64,000 nt of DNA from positions 92,181 to 156,180 of the forward strand of contig JAEEGQ010000056.1 in assembly GCA_016280395.1 (NCBI GenBank), written 5' to 3'. Numbering within the stretch: position 1 is the stretch's first letter; the number at the start of each line of letters is the position of its first letter. The notes beneath the pieces were generated by a model. The model was not told the origin of the DNA. It did not search any database and was given only the letters and a program-made list of their open reading frames with translations. The translations under genes were made by a program, and so were the position numbers. This document shows positions 34,546-44,103 of this stretch, piece after piece. This stretch comes from Lachnospiraceae bacterium. Lineage in GTDB: Bacteria > Bacillota > Clostridia > Lachnospirales > Lachnospiraceae.

Positions 34546-36031
34546 ATTCATTGACAAAGTCAGGCACAGACTGAATCTCAACCTCTTTGCCGATATGCTG
34601 CTCTACGGCATCATCGGAGGCCTTTCGGGCTGGCTTATCGTCAACATCTTCAGCATGCTCGTACCTGTTTACAAGGCGGAAAAATACGGGGCTTTCCTTA
34701 TCATCCCCTGCGCCGTCGCAGGTATAGTGTTCTTCGTGATAAAGCGTTTTTCACGAAAGGACGCGGCGTTAAAGGCCGACCTTACGGGGTTAAAGGAGCG
34801 CGTGACAACAGCCTACGAAAACATGGAAAAAGACGACATGTTCTCGAAGGTCCAGCGCGCCGATGCCCTTCGCACCATTTCTTCTTATGATGTAAAGAAG
34901 AACTTCCCTTTCAAGGTCAGCATGAAGAAGCTTGCAATCCTCTTAGCTTTCGTTCTTGCCGTCACCGTGACGATGCTTATTCCCACAAAGGCCCGCGTTA
35001 AGGCCGAAGTAACACACGGTGTAAAGGTAGAGGCCGAAAAGAAGGCCGAGGAGCTTGAGAAAAAGCTTGAAAAGCTCAAGGAAGAATACAATCTCACGGA
35101 CGAGCAGCTGAAGGAGCTTGACGACCTCTTAAAGGAAGCCATAAAAGAGCTGCGGGATTCCATGTCGGATGAAGACTTAAAGCGCGCCGAAGAGCGTTTT
35201 GCCGCAAAATCCGAGCAAAAGCTCAAGGACTCCCTTTCCGACAACTTCGAGAAGGCAAAGGAAGCGCAGAAAAACGTATCGCTCCTTGAAAACCAGACTC
35301 CCGCGGAGCAGGCCGAAACACTTGCAAAGCTTGAACAGCAGGCAAAAGATGCAAAGGATGCCGAAATGGCAAAAGCCGTTGATGACGCAAAGCAGGAGCT
35401 CGAAAACGGTGCAATCTCGGATGCGGCCATGAACAACATGGATAACCTTTCCCAAAGAGCCCTTGAAAATGCCAAAGCGGACCTTGAAAAAGCCGGTATG
35501 GAGCCTCCGAAGGACACAAACAACGGAAATGGCGACAACAACGGCAGCACACCTACAGGTTCACCCTCTCCAACGCCCACAGGCTCCGAAAACGGCAACA
35601 ATGGTGAGAACAACGGGAACGGTGAAGGCCAGGGCAACCAGAACGGAAACGGTGAGGGTCAGGGCAACCAGAACCAGAACGGGGAAGGCCAGGGCGGCCA
35701 GAATCAGAACGGTCAGGGCCAGGGCGGCCAGAACGGTCAGGGATGGAACCAGGGAAGCGAAAACGGCAATGAGAACCCCATCAACAAAACAGGCGAGCGC
35801 ATCTCCGTTCCAAACAATACCACCGACCAGAACCTTAACGGCAAGAAAGGCGAAGGCGATTCCTCTAAGACCGACAACGGCCCGACACTCACGTGGGAAG
35901 GCACCTCCGTCGATTACAGCACCGTTGTGGGTGAATACACCAAAAAAGCTTACGAAGAGCTTGACACAACAGACGTTCCTGCCTCCATGCAGGATCTTAT
36001 AAAAGATTATTTCACAGAAATCAACAAATAA
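34508..36031 (+). CDS. Three-TM coiled-coil membrane protein with Gly/Asn/Gln-rich region
   Basis: A 507-residue protein whose ATG lies within the permease gene, preceded by GGCGG. TM helices are at about 27-53, 58-80 and 140-160. A long extracellular coiled coil (about 170-340, Lys/Glu/Leu heptads) is followed by a low-complexity Gly/Asn/Gln stretch (about 340-430). The C-terminal 45 residues (VDYSTVVGEYTKKAYEELD...) resemble a conserved end found in Firmicute proteins next to MoxR genes. The architecture is similar to DUF4175-type proteins. It may be a spacer or stator between the membrane and the wall. No catalytic motif. Confidence 0.72.
   Translation: MRENDNDNRKLLEFIDKVRHRLNLNLFADMLLYGIIGGLSGWLIVNIFSMLVPVYKAEKYGAFLIIPCAVAGIVFFVIKRFSRKDAALKADLTGLKERVTTAYENMEKDDMFSKVQRADALRTISSYDVKKNFPFKVSMKKLAILLAFVLAVTVTMLIPTKARVKAEVTHGVKVEAEKKAEELEKKLEKLKEEYNLTDEQLKELDDLLKEAIKELRDSMSDEDLKRAEERFAAKSEQKLKDSLSDNFEKAKEAQKNVSLLENQTPAEQAETLAKLEQQAKDAKDAEMAKAVDDAKQELENGAISDAAMNNMDNLSQRALENAKADLEKAGMEPPKDTNNGNGDNNGSTPTGSPSPTPTGSENGNNGENNGNGEGQGNQNGNGEGQGNQNQNGEGQGGQNQNGQGQGGQNGQGWNQGSENGNENPINKTGERISVPNNTTDQNLNGKKGEGDSSKTDNGPTLTWEGTSVDYSTVVGEYTKKAYEELDTTDVPASMQDLIKDYFTEINK
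35580..35760 (+). repeat. Low-complexity coding repeat (Gly-Gln-Gly-Asn-Gln)
   Basis: Degenerate 6-, 12- and 30-base repeats encode alternating GQGNQ, GEGQG and GQGGQN units. They form the flexible part of the three-TM protein. Confidence 0.8.
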
Positions 36032-36044
36032 CAGGAGAACAGGG

Positions 36045-37025
36045 ATGTTACAGAACGAAAACGAACTGCAGGAGATAATACGCCGCGTAGGCGACTGCGA
36101 GGCCGAGATCGGAAAAGCCATCATAGGCCAGAAAGAAGTAATAAGGCAGGTACTGCTTGCGCTCTTCACCGATGGCAACGTGCTTCTCGAAGGTGTTCCG
36201 GGTCTCGGAAAGACGGAGCTTGTAAAGACCATCGCAAAGGTGTTCGACATAAGCTTCTCCCGTATCCAGTTCACACCCGACCTTATGCCCGCGGATGTAA
36301 CGGGTACAAACCTTATCGTCAAAGAAGAGGGCCAGAACGTCTTCAAATTCGAACAGGGCCCGGTATTTGCCAACATAGTCCTTGCGGACGAGATCAACCG
36401 CGCAACGCCGAAGACCCAGTCCTCACTGCTCGAGGCGATGCAGGAAAAGACGGTCACCGTGGGCAAAAAGACCTATGAGCTTCCAAAGCCCTACATGGTC
36501 CTTGCGACGCAGAACCCCATCGAGAACGAAGGAACCTACCCGCTGCCCGAGGCCCAGCTTGACCGCTTCCTCTTCAAGATACAGGTGGATTTCCCTACTA
36601 TCGAAGAGTTAAAGCAGATCATGCATATAACCGTAACAAGCCACAAGGCCGAGCTCCATCCCGTTATGAACGGCGAGGATATCACCCGCATCCGCGCGAT
36701 AATCCGCGATATGCCGATGGCCGATGCGGTCGAGGATTATGCCCTTCGCATAGTTACGGCTACCCACCCCGAGCTTGAGACATCCCCCGATTTCATAAAA
36801 AAATACGTTTCCTGCGGAGCGAGCCCCCGTGCCGCACAGGCCATCTTCAAGACCTCAAAGGCAAGGGCGCTGCTTGAGGGCCGTGCAAACGTTGCCTTCG
36901 AGGACATCAAAGCCGTAGCAAAACCCGCGCTGCGCCACAGGCTCTCCACGAGTTTTGAAGCAATAGCCGACAGCGTAAATACAGATGCGATCATAGATAT
37001 GCTCCTGAAAGAGATAACACCCTGA
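36045..37025 (+). CDS. MoxR-family AAA+ ATPase
   Basis: A 326-residue ATPase with GGAG before ATG. Walker A is GVPGLGKTELV (K56), followed by the MoxR stretch FTPDLMPADVTGTN, Walker B IVLADEINR, sensor 1 LATQNP and YPLPEAQLDRFLFK. MoxR ATPases act with von Willebrand A proteins as chaperones in the assembly or activation of envelope or metal-dependent complexes. Downstream lie exactly such partners: the DUF58 protein (start overlapping by one base) and two VWA membrane proteins. Confidence 0.95.
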   Translation: MLQNENELQEIIRRVGDCEAEIGKAIIGQKEVIRQVLLALFTDGNVLLEGVPGLGKTELVKTIAKVFDISFSRIQFTPDLMPADVTGTNLIVKEEGQNVFKFEQGPVFANIVLADEINRATPKTQSSLLEAMQEKTVTVGKKTYELPKPYMVLATQNPIENEGTYPLPEAQLDRFLFKIQVDFPTIEELKQIMHITVTSHKAELHPVMNGEDITRIRAIIRDMPMADAVEDYALRIVTATHPELETSPDFIKKYVSCGASPRAAQAIFKTSKARALLEGRANVAFEDIKAVAKPALRHRLSTSFEAIADSVNTDAIIDMLLKEITP

Positions 37026-37897
37026 TGACAGAAGAAAAGATTTTCGACGAAGTGTTCTATAAAAAACTGAATATCCTTCGTGCGAAAGCAAGGCTTAACC
37101 GCGCTGCGGCAGGCCAGAGCGGTGCAAGAAAGTCCCGGGCCAAGGGAAGCTCCGTGGAATTCTCGGACTTTCGTGAGTATATGCTAGGAGACGACATCCG
37201 CCGGATAGACTGGAATGCCTACGGGCGTTTCGACAGGCTGTTCGTAAAGCTCTTTAACGAAGAAAAAGAGGGCGTTTTCAGGATCTATGTCGATTCAAGC
37301 GCCTCCATGGATTTCGGTGAAAAGAGCAAAGCCGCCTGCGCTTTAAGGATCGCCGGGGCGCTTTCCTACTGTGTTCTTGAGAATGCCGACAGACTTATGC
37401 TCAATGTCATCACCGAAAACGGCGTTACAAAATTCAAGTCAGTTACCGGCCGGAATGCCTTCGCACGCTCCTTAGAGCACCTTGAAAACGTGAAATTTGG
37501 CGGAAAAGCCGACACTTTGGACGCCATAAAGCGCTCGGAGATAAAAAGCGCCGGTATGAGCATTGTCATATCGGATTTCTACACTCATGACCTTGAAGAG
37601 ATACTGCGCTTCCTTGCCTTTTCAAAGCAGGAGATAATGCTGATACAGGTGCTTTCAAGGGAGGAAGCCTCTCCCGGGCTTGAAGGGACTTTAAGCCTTA
37701 TCGACAGTGAAGACGGGAGCGAGCTGAAAGTAACGGCTACCGCATCCCTCATGAAGAACTACAAAGACAATTATAACGCGTTCCTGGCGGAGACAGACAG
37801 GCTCGCACGCAAGTACGGAGCCCGCTTTGTGACTGTGATCTCGGATGAACAGCTTGACGAGGTCTTCTACAGGATCATGACCAAGATCGGAATATAA
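37025..37897 (+). CDS. DUF58-family protein with VWA-like domain
   Basis: A 290-residue soluble protein. It carries the DUF58 core SVEFSDFREYMLGDDIRRIDWNAYGR and then a VWA-like domain with a MIDAS-type IYVDSSASMDFG. DUF58 proteins are encoded next to MoxR ATPases throughout bacteria and are thought to bind the ATPase and its substrate. Its ATG overlaps the MoxR stop by one base. No membrane helix is seen, whereas many relatives have one or two at the N-terminus. Confidence 0.92.
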   Translation: MTEEKIFDEVFYKKLNILRAKARLNRAAAGQSGARKSRAKGSSVEFSDFREYMLGDDIRRIDWNAYGRFDRLFVKLFNEEKEGVFRIYVDSSASMDFGEKSKAACALRIAGALSYCVLENADRLMLNVITENGVTKFKSVTGRNAFARSLEHLENVKFGGKADTLDAIKRSEIKSAGMSIVISDFYTHDLEEILRFLAFSKQEIMLIQVLSREEASPGLEGTLSLIDSEDGSELKVTATASLMKNYKDNYNAFLAETDRLARKYGARFVTVISDEQLDEVFYRIMTKIGI

Positions 37898-37901
37898 GCA
37901 A

Positions 37902-39731
37902 ATGGGATTCTTAAATTACTGGCCCCTCGGGCTGCTGATCCTCATACCGGTTATAATAATCCTATATCTTCTCAAACAGAAGACGGAGCCGCACATGTTT
38001 CCGTCTTTGTTTCTGTGGAACGAAACCTACCGGAACATGCATTCCGACACTCCCTGGGAGAAATTAAAGAAGAGCCTTCTTATGGTGATGCAGATCATCA
38101 CCGTACTGGCGCTGATCATTGCCCTTATGTCCCCCTTCATCCGTTCCCGCGGCACAAATTCCGACCATGTCATCATAGTCATGGACAACAGCGCAAGCAT
38201 GAAAACGCTGTACGACGGGAAGGAAACGCGGCTTGAAGTCGCAAAGCGCGATGCGGTCGGCTATATAGAACGCCTTGCCGCGGGCACTTCCGTAAGCATC
38301 ATAGAGAGCAACCGTAACGGGATCCTTGTTCTCTCGGACTCCTCCGATAAATCCCTTGCCATAAGGAAGATAAAGGCCATTGAACCCACAAATTACGCGG
38401 GTTCCTGTGAGGCAGGCGCCTCAATGGTCCGTTCCATGATGACGCAATGGTCCTCAAGCCAGCTCGTATGCTACACCGACACAGCGCTTTCAAGCGAATA
38501 CAAGGCCTTTTCCTGTACTGTTTTTGATGTTTATGATTACAGCGAAAACGCATATATCGAATACGTGGGGCATGGCCGGAATTCGGACGGGACCCTCACG
38601 GTTCTCGCAAAGGTCACAAACGACACGGGAAGCACCCTTGATTTTGACGCAAACCTCTACGGCGACGGTACGATAATAGCCGTAAGCGACAGGCAGAGCA
38701 TCCCCGCAAAGGAAAGCGCGATCCTCTACTTTGAAAACGTGGATTTTACGGGCAACAGTGTCTGTGTGGAGCTTAATAACGTAAACGACGCCCTCCCGGA
38801 CGACAACCGCTGTTATGACATCATCACCGAGATCAAAGAATGTGAGACGCTGCTCCTTACCGACAAAAACCTTTATCTTGAGAAAGCGATCGGCCTGATA
38901 GACGGAATAAAGATCACCAAATCCGAGGATACCGCCTCTTTTAAGGCTATAACCGCAGGTAAGAAATACGACCTTTACATCTTTGACGGCATGGTGCCGG
39001 ACGAGCTCCCCGAAAGCGGCAATCTCCTTTTCATCAATGCCTTCGACGGTGTTCTCTGCGAAAAAGAGAAGGCTCTTGACGGCTCCGTTGTGCATACCGA
39101 GGATTCAAAGCTTACCATCTACCTTAACGATTACCGTTTCGGTGTTTCAAAAGCCACAGCAATAAAGCAGCCCTACTGGGCTGACAGGTTCTTAAAAGTT
39201 GAGAAGGACGGTGAGACTTATTGCCTCGGCGCCTACGGGACTCACAACGGCTCATCCGTCTGCATGATCGGCCTCGATTTCCATGACACCGACCTTCCGT
39301 TAAAGCTTGAATTCCCGCTCCTTATCTACAATATCATGAATTACTGCGCGGGAAACGGCATCCTACAGACCAATGTCATCAACGCCGGCAACACTCTCCG
39401 CATCAATCCCGGCCAGGAAGAACTGACCGTGAAAAGACCGGGCGGTGATACCTCCGTTCTTTCGGTGCTCACCGCAAGCTATTCCGATACAGGCGAGCTT
39501 GGCGTTTACAGGCTTTCAAGGACCCGTGAGAACATAAACGAACAGGAATACTTCGCCGTCAACTTCCCAAAGAGCGAAAGCACGACTCTCCGTTCAGAAA
39601 ACTCGGACACCCATGATGTGGTAAATGTCAACGCGCGCGCCGCAGGAACCTTAAGCTTAAGGAATATCATCATAATTGTCATCCTTGTGCTGCTTGCCGC
39701 GGAGTGGCTGGTGTACCTGCGCGGCCTGTAA
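37902..39731 (+). CDS. BatA-like membrane protein with VWA domain
   Basis: A 609-residue protein. The first 85 residues form the BatA N-terminal membrane domain: two helices (about 7-25 and 56-78) separated by a cytoplasmic segment with PHMFPSLFLWNE. A VWA domain (about 85-240) with intact MIDAS start VIIVMDNSASM follows, then a beta domain and a larger unassigned region with a GATase-like part, and a C-terminal helix (about 585-605). Such proteins usually work with MoxR and DUF58. It starts four bases after the DUF58 stop without a strong ribosome site, so coupling is likely. Confidence 0.9.
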   Translation: MGFLNYWPLGLLILIPVIIILYLLKQKTEPHMFPSLFLWNETYRNMHSDTPWEKLKKSLLMVMQIITVLALIIALMSPFIRSRGTNSDHVIIVMDNSASMKTLYDGKETRLEVAKRDAVGYIERLAAGTSVSIIESNRNGILVLSDSSDKSLAIRKIKAIEPTNYAGSCEAGASMVRSMMTQWSSSQLVCYTDTALSSEYKAFSCTVFDVYDYSENAYIEYVGHGRNSDGTLTVLAKVTNDTGSTLDFDANLYGDGTIIAVSDRQSIPAKESAILYFENVDFTGNSVCVELNNVNDALPDDNRCYDIITEIKECETLLLTDKNLYLEKAIGLIDGIKITKSEDTASFKAITAGKKYDLYIFDGMVPDELPESGNLLFINAFDGVLCEKEKALDGSVVHTEDSKLTIYLNDYRFGVSKATAIKQPYWADRFLKVEKDGETYCLGAYGTHNGSSVCMIGLDFHDTDLPLKLEFPLLIYNIMNYCAGNGILQTNVINAGNTLRINPGQEELTVKRPGGDTSVLSVLTASYSDTGELGVYRLSRTRENINEQEYFAVNFPKSESTTLRSENSDTHDVVNVNARAAGTLSLRNIIIIVILVLLAAEWLVYLRGL

Positions 39732-39733
39732 AG

Positions 39734-39805
39734 ATTACTAAGTTAATTCCGATGCGCAGCGAAAAACCGCCTTAGTGATTTATTCGCGCGCGACTTCGCA
39801 TAAAT
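39734..39805 (+). other. Two intercistronic hairpins between the VWA genes
   Basis: ATTACTAAG (39734-39742) pairs with CTTAGTGAT (39771-39779) with one wobble. Directly after it, ATTTAT (39778-39783) pairs with ATAAAT (39800-39805) and encloses GCG/CGC. There is no T-run. They could set differential mRNA stability inside the operon. Confidence 0.4.
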
Positions 39806-39824
39806 GCTCAGTCAGGAGGAAAAT

Positions 39825-42620
39825 ATGAGCATTGAGATAACAAGACCGCTTGTTCTGCTCCTTATACCCGTGGCAGGCGTATTGCTCGCCCTGTCCTTTA
39901 ATAAGCTGAATACGCGGTCCAAAGGAAGAAAGATCACATATACCGTGATAAGGGGCATCGTAGCGCTGCTCCTTATCCTTGCGCTTTCCGGCGTCAATTT
40001 CAAGCTCCGCGACAAATATACCGCCACGGTCTTTCTTCTTGATGCCTCCGATTCCGTCCGTAATTCCCGCTCCGAAATGGTTACCTTCGTAAACGAAGCC
40101 ATAAAGACAAAGCAGAAACACGACAGCGTCGCGATAGTTGCCTTCGGCGAAGGTTCCGTTGTGGAACAGTTCCTGTCCCAGACGCCTTCCTTCTCGGAAT
40201 TTCAGTCATCTGTCGTAAAGACCGCAACAAACATCGAAAACGCGATCCTCACGGGAATCTCCATGATACCTGAAGGGTATGCCGGAAGGATAGTTCTCCT
40301 GACAGACGGCGCCGAGAACGCCGGAAGCCTTAAGAACACTGTATCCTCCGTGATCACGGGCAAATGCCTTGTAGAGGTAAAGACCTTTGAATCCGCGGAC
40401 GACGAAGAGGTCTATGTCAGCAATCTTACAGTCCCTCACGACGCAAACGTTGGCGAGACCTTTGTTATCACCGTTGAGATAGAGAGCAATGTGGTGACCG
40501 ATGCCACGATAAATCTCTATTCCGGACGCACCTTGAAGGGCCGCCGCAACGTTTCCCTCACTCCCGGAAAAAATACCTTCGCTTTCACCGATACATGGAC
40601 CGAAGAGGGCTTAAAGACCTATAAGGTCCTGCTTGAGGCCGAAAAGGATACTGTTTCCGTCAATAACGAATACCTGGCCTATACGACCATATCCGTTGCC
40701 AAGCCGCTTCTTGTGGTGGAAGGGAAACCCGGCGACTCCGCCGAATTAAAAAAGATACTCGACGCGCTCGGTCTCGATTACGAGGTTCGCCAGCCTGTTG
40801 CTGTCCCGAACTCTGTTTCGGACATGAACGAGTTCTCTGCGATAATCTTTATAGATGTCTATGCCAAGGACCTGCGGGCAGGCTTCCTCGAGAACCTTGA
40901 GAGCTATGTAAGGGACTTCGGAGGCGGCTTTATCTGTACCGGAGGCCGCAACAGCTATGCTCTCGGCGGATACGACGAAACACCCCTTGAAGCCGTTCTT
41001 CCGGTCAACATGGAGCTCCAGGGCGAAAACGAGATCCCGACCATCGCTATGCTCATGGTCATAGACCACTCCGGCAGTATGTCCTCCGGGAACGGCAGCA
41101 CCACGAACCTCGATCTTGCCAAGGAATCCGCGATAGCCGCGCTCGACAACCTGCGTCCCACCGACTATGTCGGCGTCATTGCCTTTGATGACTCCTTTGA
41201 CAGGGTGGTGCCATTAAGAAAATGCGACGATCCCGGATGGATCACGCAGCAGATAAGCACCATCGATATTGCGGGCGGAACCTCGATATATCCCGCTTTC
41301 TCGGCAGCAGTGCAGGATCTTGCAAAATGCGACGCAGCAGTAAAGCACGTCATACTGCTTACAGACGGTGAGGATGGTTTTCCGTATTCGGGATATGCCA
41401 ATGTTATCAAACGCGCGCTTGACGAAAACATCACCGTTTCCACCGTTTCCATAGGTTTTGAGAGCAATTCTCCCCTGCTTGAGGCTTTAGCCGAAGACTG
41501 TGACGGCAGATATTATCATACAGATCTTGACTCGGATCTTCCGCGTATCTTTGCACAGGAGGTATATCTTTCCATCAATTCATACCTTGTAAACCGCGAA
41601 TTTACGCCTGTCTATACCTCGGATAAGCTTATAGATGACGTTACGGAAAACGGGCTTCCTTCCCTTCTGGGTTATGTTGCGACAACCACGAAACCGAGAG
41701 CCACACAGCTTATGATCTCGGATTCATCGGATCCGATCCTCTGCTGCTGGCAGTACGGCCTCGGAAAGACCGTTGCCTGGACCTCCGACGTGACGGGCAA
41801 ATGGTCGGCAAATTACTCCGGATGGGAAAAATACAGGGATCTGTGGCACAATCTCATCGACCATGTCACCTCCTCCGAGGTTACGGAAGGCGCCTATGCC
41901 GAAGTCACCCAGGAAGGTTCCGTTGCTAAGGTCCGCTATGTTACGGAGGATTTCTCCGCTTCAACAAAGGTGGTTGCAACTGTCGTTGACGATTACGGAA
42001 ACTCAAAGGACATTACGCTCGATCCGGTAACGCCCGGTACCTACACGATGCAGTTTAACATGACTGACAACGGTGTTTACAGCATAAGCCTTAAACAGCA
42101 CGAAAACGGCGAGATAACCGGCAGTGTCACAACAGCCGCCATCATGCAGTATTCCCTCGAATACCGCTTCACAACTATCTCCGCTACTCTTTCCGACTTT
42201 GTAAAGATGGCCGGCGGCAATATGATCAAGGAACCTTCGGAAGTCTTTAACGAGGAACTTGACCTTGTAAAGAAACAGAGCGATATTTCAACGGGTCTGC
42301 TTATTGCCGCTCTGCTGCTGTTCATGATCGACATTGCGGTAAGGCGCTTCAGGTTCGACATCGGCGCAGTATTTGCCGGGTTAAAGAAGCCTGCAAACAC
42401 AGAACAGAAGACGGAACTCTCCGAAAAACAGCTTGCAAAGGCAGAAGCAAAAGCCAGAAAACAGGCTGAAAAGGACGCAAAGAGAGCCGAAAAGGCAGAG
42501 AAGGAAAAGGACAAGCATAAGGACGACGACAAGCACGACAAACCGAAAAAGCCGCCCAAACAGGACAATTCTCCGGAGCTTCTCAATACCGCAGAATTGA
42601 TGAAACACCTGAGAAGATAA
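39825..42620 (+). CDS. Large membrane protein with two VWA domains and a GATase-like domain
   Basis: A 931-residue protein starting at ATG 39825 with AGGAGG. Two N-terminal helices (about 8-25, 42-58) lead to a first VWA domain (about 66-190) starting VFLLDASDS, a beta domain, a class I glutamine-amidotransferase-like region (about 292-395: FGGGFICTGGRNSYALGGYDETPLEAVLPV without a catalytic Cys in the usual nucleophile elbow), and a second VWA (about 407-560) with MIDAS MVIDHSGSM. A further beta region, a helix near 820-840 and a highly charged Lys/Glu/Asp tail follow. The fold order matches proteins seen with MoxR/DUF58/BatA. It ends the cassette; tyrS has its own promoter. Confidence 0.88.
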   Translation: MSIEITRPLVLLLIPVAGVLLALSFNKLNTRSKGRKITYTVIRGIVALLLILALSGVNFKLRDKYTATVFLLDASDSVRNSRSEMVTFVNEAIKTKQKHDSVAIVAFGEGSVVEQFLSQTPSFSEFQSSVVKTATNIENAILTGISMIPEGYAGRIVLLTDGAENAGSLKNTVSSVITGKCLVEVKTFESADDEEVYVSNLTVPHDANVGETFVITVEIESNVVTDATINLYSGRTLKGRRNVSLTPGKNTFAFTDTWTEEGLKTYKVLLEAEKDTVSVNNEYLAYTTISVAKPLLVVEGKPGDSAELKKILDALGLDYEVRQPVAVPNSVSDMNEFSAIIFIDVYAKDLRAGFLENLESYVRDFGGGFICTGGRNSYALGGYDETPLEAVLPVNMELQGENEIPTIAMLMVIDHSGSMSSGNGSTTNLDLAKESAIAALDNLRPTDYVGVIAFDDSFDRVVPLRKCDDPGWITQQISTIDIAGGTSIYPAFSAAVQDLAKCDAAVKHVILLTDGEDGFPYSGYANVIKRALDENITVSTVSIGFESNSPLLEALAEDCDGRYYHTDLDSDLPRIFAQEVYLSINSYLVNREFTPVYTSDKLIDDVTENGLPSLLGYVATTTKPRATQLMISDSSDPILCCWQYGLGKTVAWTSDVTGKWSANYSGWEKYRDLWHNLIDHVTSSEVTEGAYAEVTQEGSVAKVRYVTEDFSASTKVVATVVDDYGNSKDITLDPVTPGTYTMQFNMTDNGVYSISLKQHENGEITGSVTTAAIMQYSLEYRFTTISATLSDFVKMAGGNMIKEPSEVFNEELDLVKKQSDISTGLLIAALLLFMIDIAVRRFRFDIGAVFAGLKKPANTEQKTELSEKQLAKAEAKARKQAEKDAKRAEKAEKEKDKHKDDDKHDKPKKPPKQDNSPELLNTAELMKHLRR

Positions 42621-42628
42621 ACTTTCTC

Positions 42629-42657
42629 TTGCCAAATATGAAATTGGATAGTAAAAT
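42629..42657 (+). promoter_or_regulatory. Promoter of tyrS
   Basis: TTGCCA (42629-42634), 17 bases, TAAAAT (42652-42657). It leaves a leader of only about 70 bases with one GTTAT/ATAAC hairpin; no T-box is present. Confidence 0.7.
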
Positions 42658-42731
42658 ATCAAGCAAATGCCGGACGCCTGTTATCTGATAACCGGCTTTA
42701 CCGGAACAATACTGAAAGGTACACACTTAAA

Positions 42732-43952
42732 ATGGGTATTTATGAGGAACTGGTTGCCCGCGGCCTTATCGCGCAGGTAACCGACGAAGAAAAGATCAGA
42801 GAACTTATCAACAGCGGTAAAGCAACCTTTTACATCGGCTTCGACTGCACCGCGGATTCGCTTACCGCAGGCCACTTTATGGCGCTTACGCTCATGAAGA
42901 GGCTTCAGATGGCGGGAAACAAGCCCATTGCGCTTATCGGCGGCGGCACCACCATGATAGGCGACCCTTCGGGCAGAACAGACATGCGCAAGATGCTCAC
43001 CAGGGAAGACATCGATCACAATGCTGCCTGCTTCAAGAAGCAGATGGAAAGCTTTATCGATTTCTCGGACGGCAAGGCGATAATGGTAAACAATGCAGAC
43101 TGGCTCATGAACCTCAACTATATTGACCTTTTACGCGAGGTTGGCGCATGCTTCTCCGTTAATAACATGCTCCGTGCCGAGTGCTACAAGCAGCGCATGG
43201 AGAAAGGGCTCTCCTTCCTTGAGTTCAACTACATGATAATGCAGTCCTACGACTTCTATTACATGTTCCAGAAGTACAACTGCAACCTGGAGTTTGGCGG
43301 TGACGACCAGTGGAGCAACATGCTCGGCGGCACAGAACTTATCCGCAGGAAGCTCGGAAAAGATGCTCACGCAATGACCATCACGCTCCTTACAGACTCT
43401 CAGGGCAAAAAGATGGGCAAAACAGCAGGCAATGCCGTATGGCTCGACCCGAACAAGACCTCACCGTTCGAGTTCTTCCAGTACTGGAGAAATGTCGGCG
43501 ACCAGGATGTTGACAAGTGCATCAAGATGCTGACCTTTATCCCTATTGAAGAGATCAGCGAGATGGAAAAGTGGGATCCTTCAAGGATCAATGAAAAGAA
43601 AGAGATCCTCGCTTACGAGCTTACATCCCTTGTTCATGGTAAAGAAGAAGCCGAAAAGGCCAAGAGCGCAGCAAAAGCGCTGTTTGCGGGCGGCGGTGAC
43701 GACAGCTCCATGCCCACCACCACACTTTCGGAAGCGCAGCTTACAGACGGAAAGATCGGCATAATGGACCTGCTCGTAGCCTGCGAACTCGCTCCCACAA
43801 AGAGCGAAGCAAGACGCCTTGTACAGCAGGGCGGCATCACCGTTGACGAAGCAAAGGTGGACAGCATCGACTATGCCGTTACTGCAGACAGGCTTAAAGA
43901 CGGCGTTAAGATCCGCAAGGGCAAAAAGGTATTCCACAGGGCAACAATGTAA
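42732..43952 (+). CDS. tyrS: Tyrosyl-tRNA synthetase
   Basis: A 406-residue class I synthetase. TFYIGFDCTADSLTAGHF contains the HIGH-equivalent (AGHF), followed by LIGGGTTMIGDPSGR. The tyrosine-binding part has QSYDFYYMFQKYNCNLEFGGDDQW, and GKKMGKTAGN is the KMSKS-type loop. The C-terminal S4-like RNA-binding domain (about 340-406) ends KGKKVFHRATM. It charges tRNA-Tyr in the cytoplasm. Confidence 0.96.
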   Translation: MGIYEELVARGLIAQVTDEEKIRELINSGKATFYIGFDCTADSLTAGHFMALTLMKRLQMAGNKPIALIGGGTTMIGDPSGRTDMRKMLTREDIDHNAACFKKQMESFIDFSDGKAIMVNNADWLMNLNYIDLLREVGACFSVNNMLRAECYKQRMEKGLSFLEFNYMIMQSYDFYYMFQKYNCNLEFGGDDQWSNMLGGTELIRRKLGKDAHAMTITLLTDSQGKKMGKTAGNAVWLDPNKTSPFEFFQYWRNVGDQDVDKCIKMLTFIPIEEISEMEKWDPSRINEKKEILAYELTSLVHGKEEAEKAKSAAKALFAGGGDDSSMPTTTLSEAQLTDGKIGIMDLLVACELAPTKSEARRLVQQGGITVDEAKVDSIDYAVTADRLKDGVKIRKGKKVFHRATM

Positions 43953-43960
43953 AAGCATAC

Positions 43961-43999
43961 AGAATGAGTCACCGGGGTCGTTTCTCGGTGACTCATTCT
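43961..43999 (+). terminator. Perfect 14-bp hairpin after tyrS
   Basis: AGAATGAGTCACCG pairs exactly with CGGTGACTCATTCT over an 11-base loop. It has no T-run and may serve as the first of two end structures. Confidence 0.5.
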
Positions 44000-44010
44000 C
44001 GATCCGAGGG

Positions 44011-44051
44011 AAACAAAAAGAACAGATCGTTATGTCCTGTTCTTTTTGTTT
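44011..44051. terminator. Bidirectional terminator between tyrS and the convergent small gene
   Basis: AAACAAAAAGAACAG (44011-44025) pairs perfectly with its complement at 44037-44051. A-run and T-run flanks allow termination from both sides. Confidence 0.8.
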
Positions 44052-44103
44052 AAAAAAGCGTCTGCCTGTTATTCACGGACAGCCGCTTCAGATGAATATC
44101 TTT

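Noticed and set aside
43961..44051. Small RNA gene between tyrS and the zinc-ribbon gene
   Set aside because: The two perfect hairpins are fully explained as end structures of the convergent transcripts, and no separate promoter was seen.
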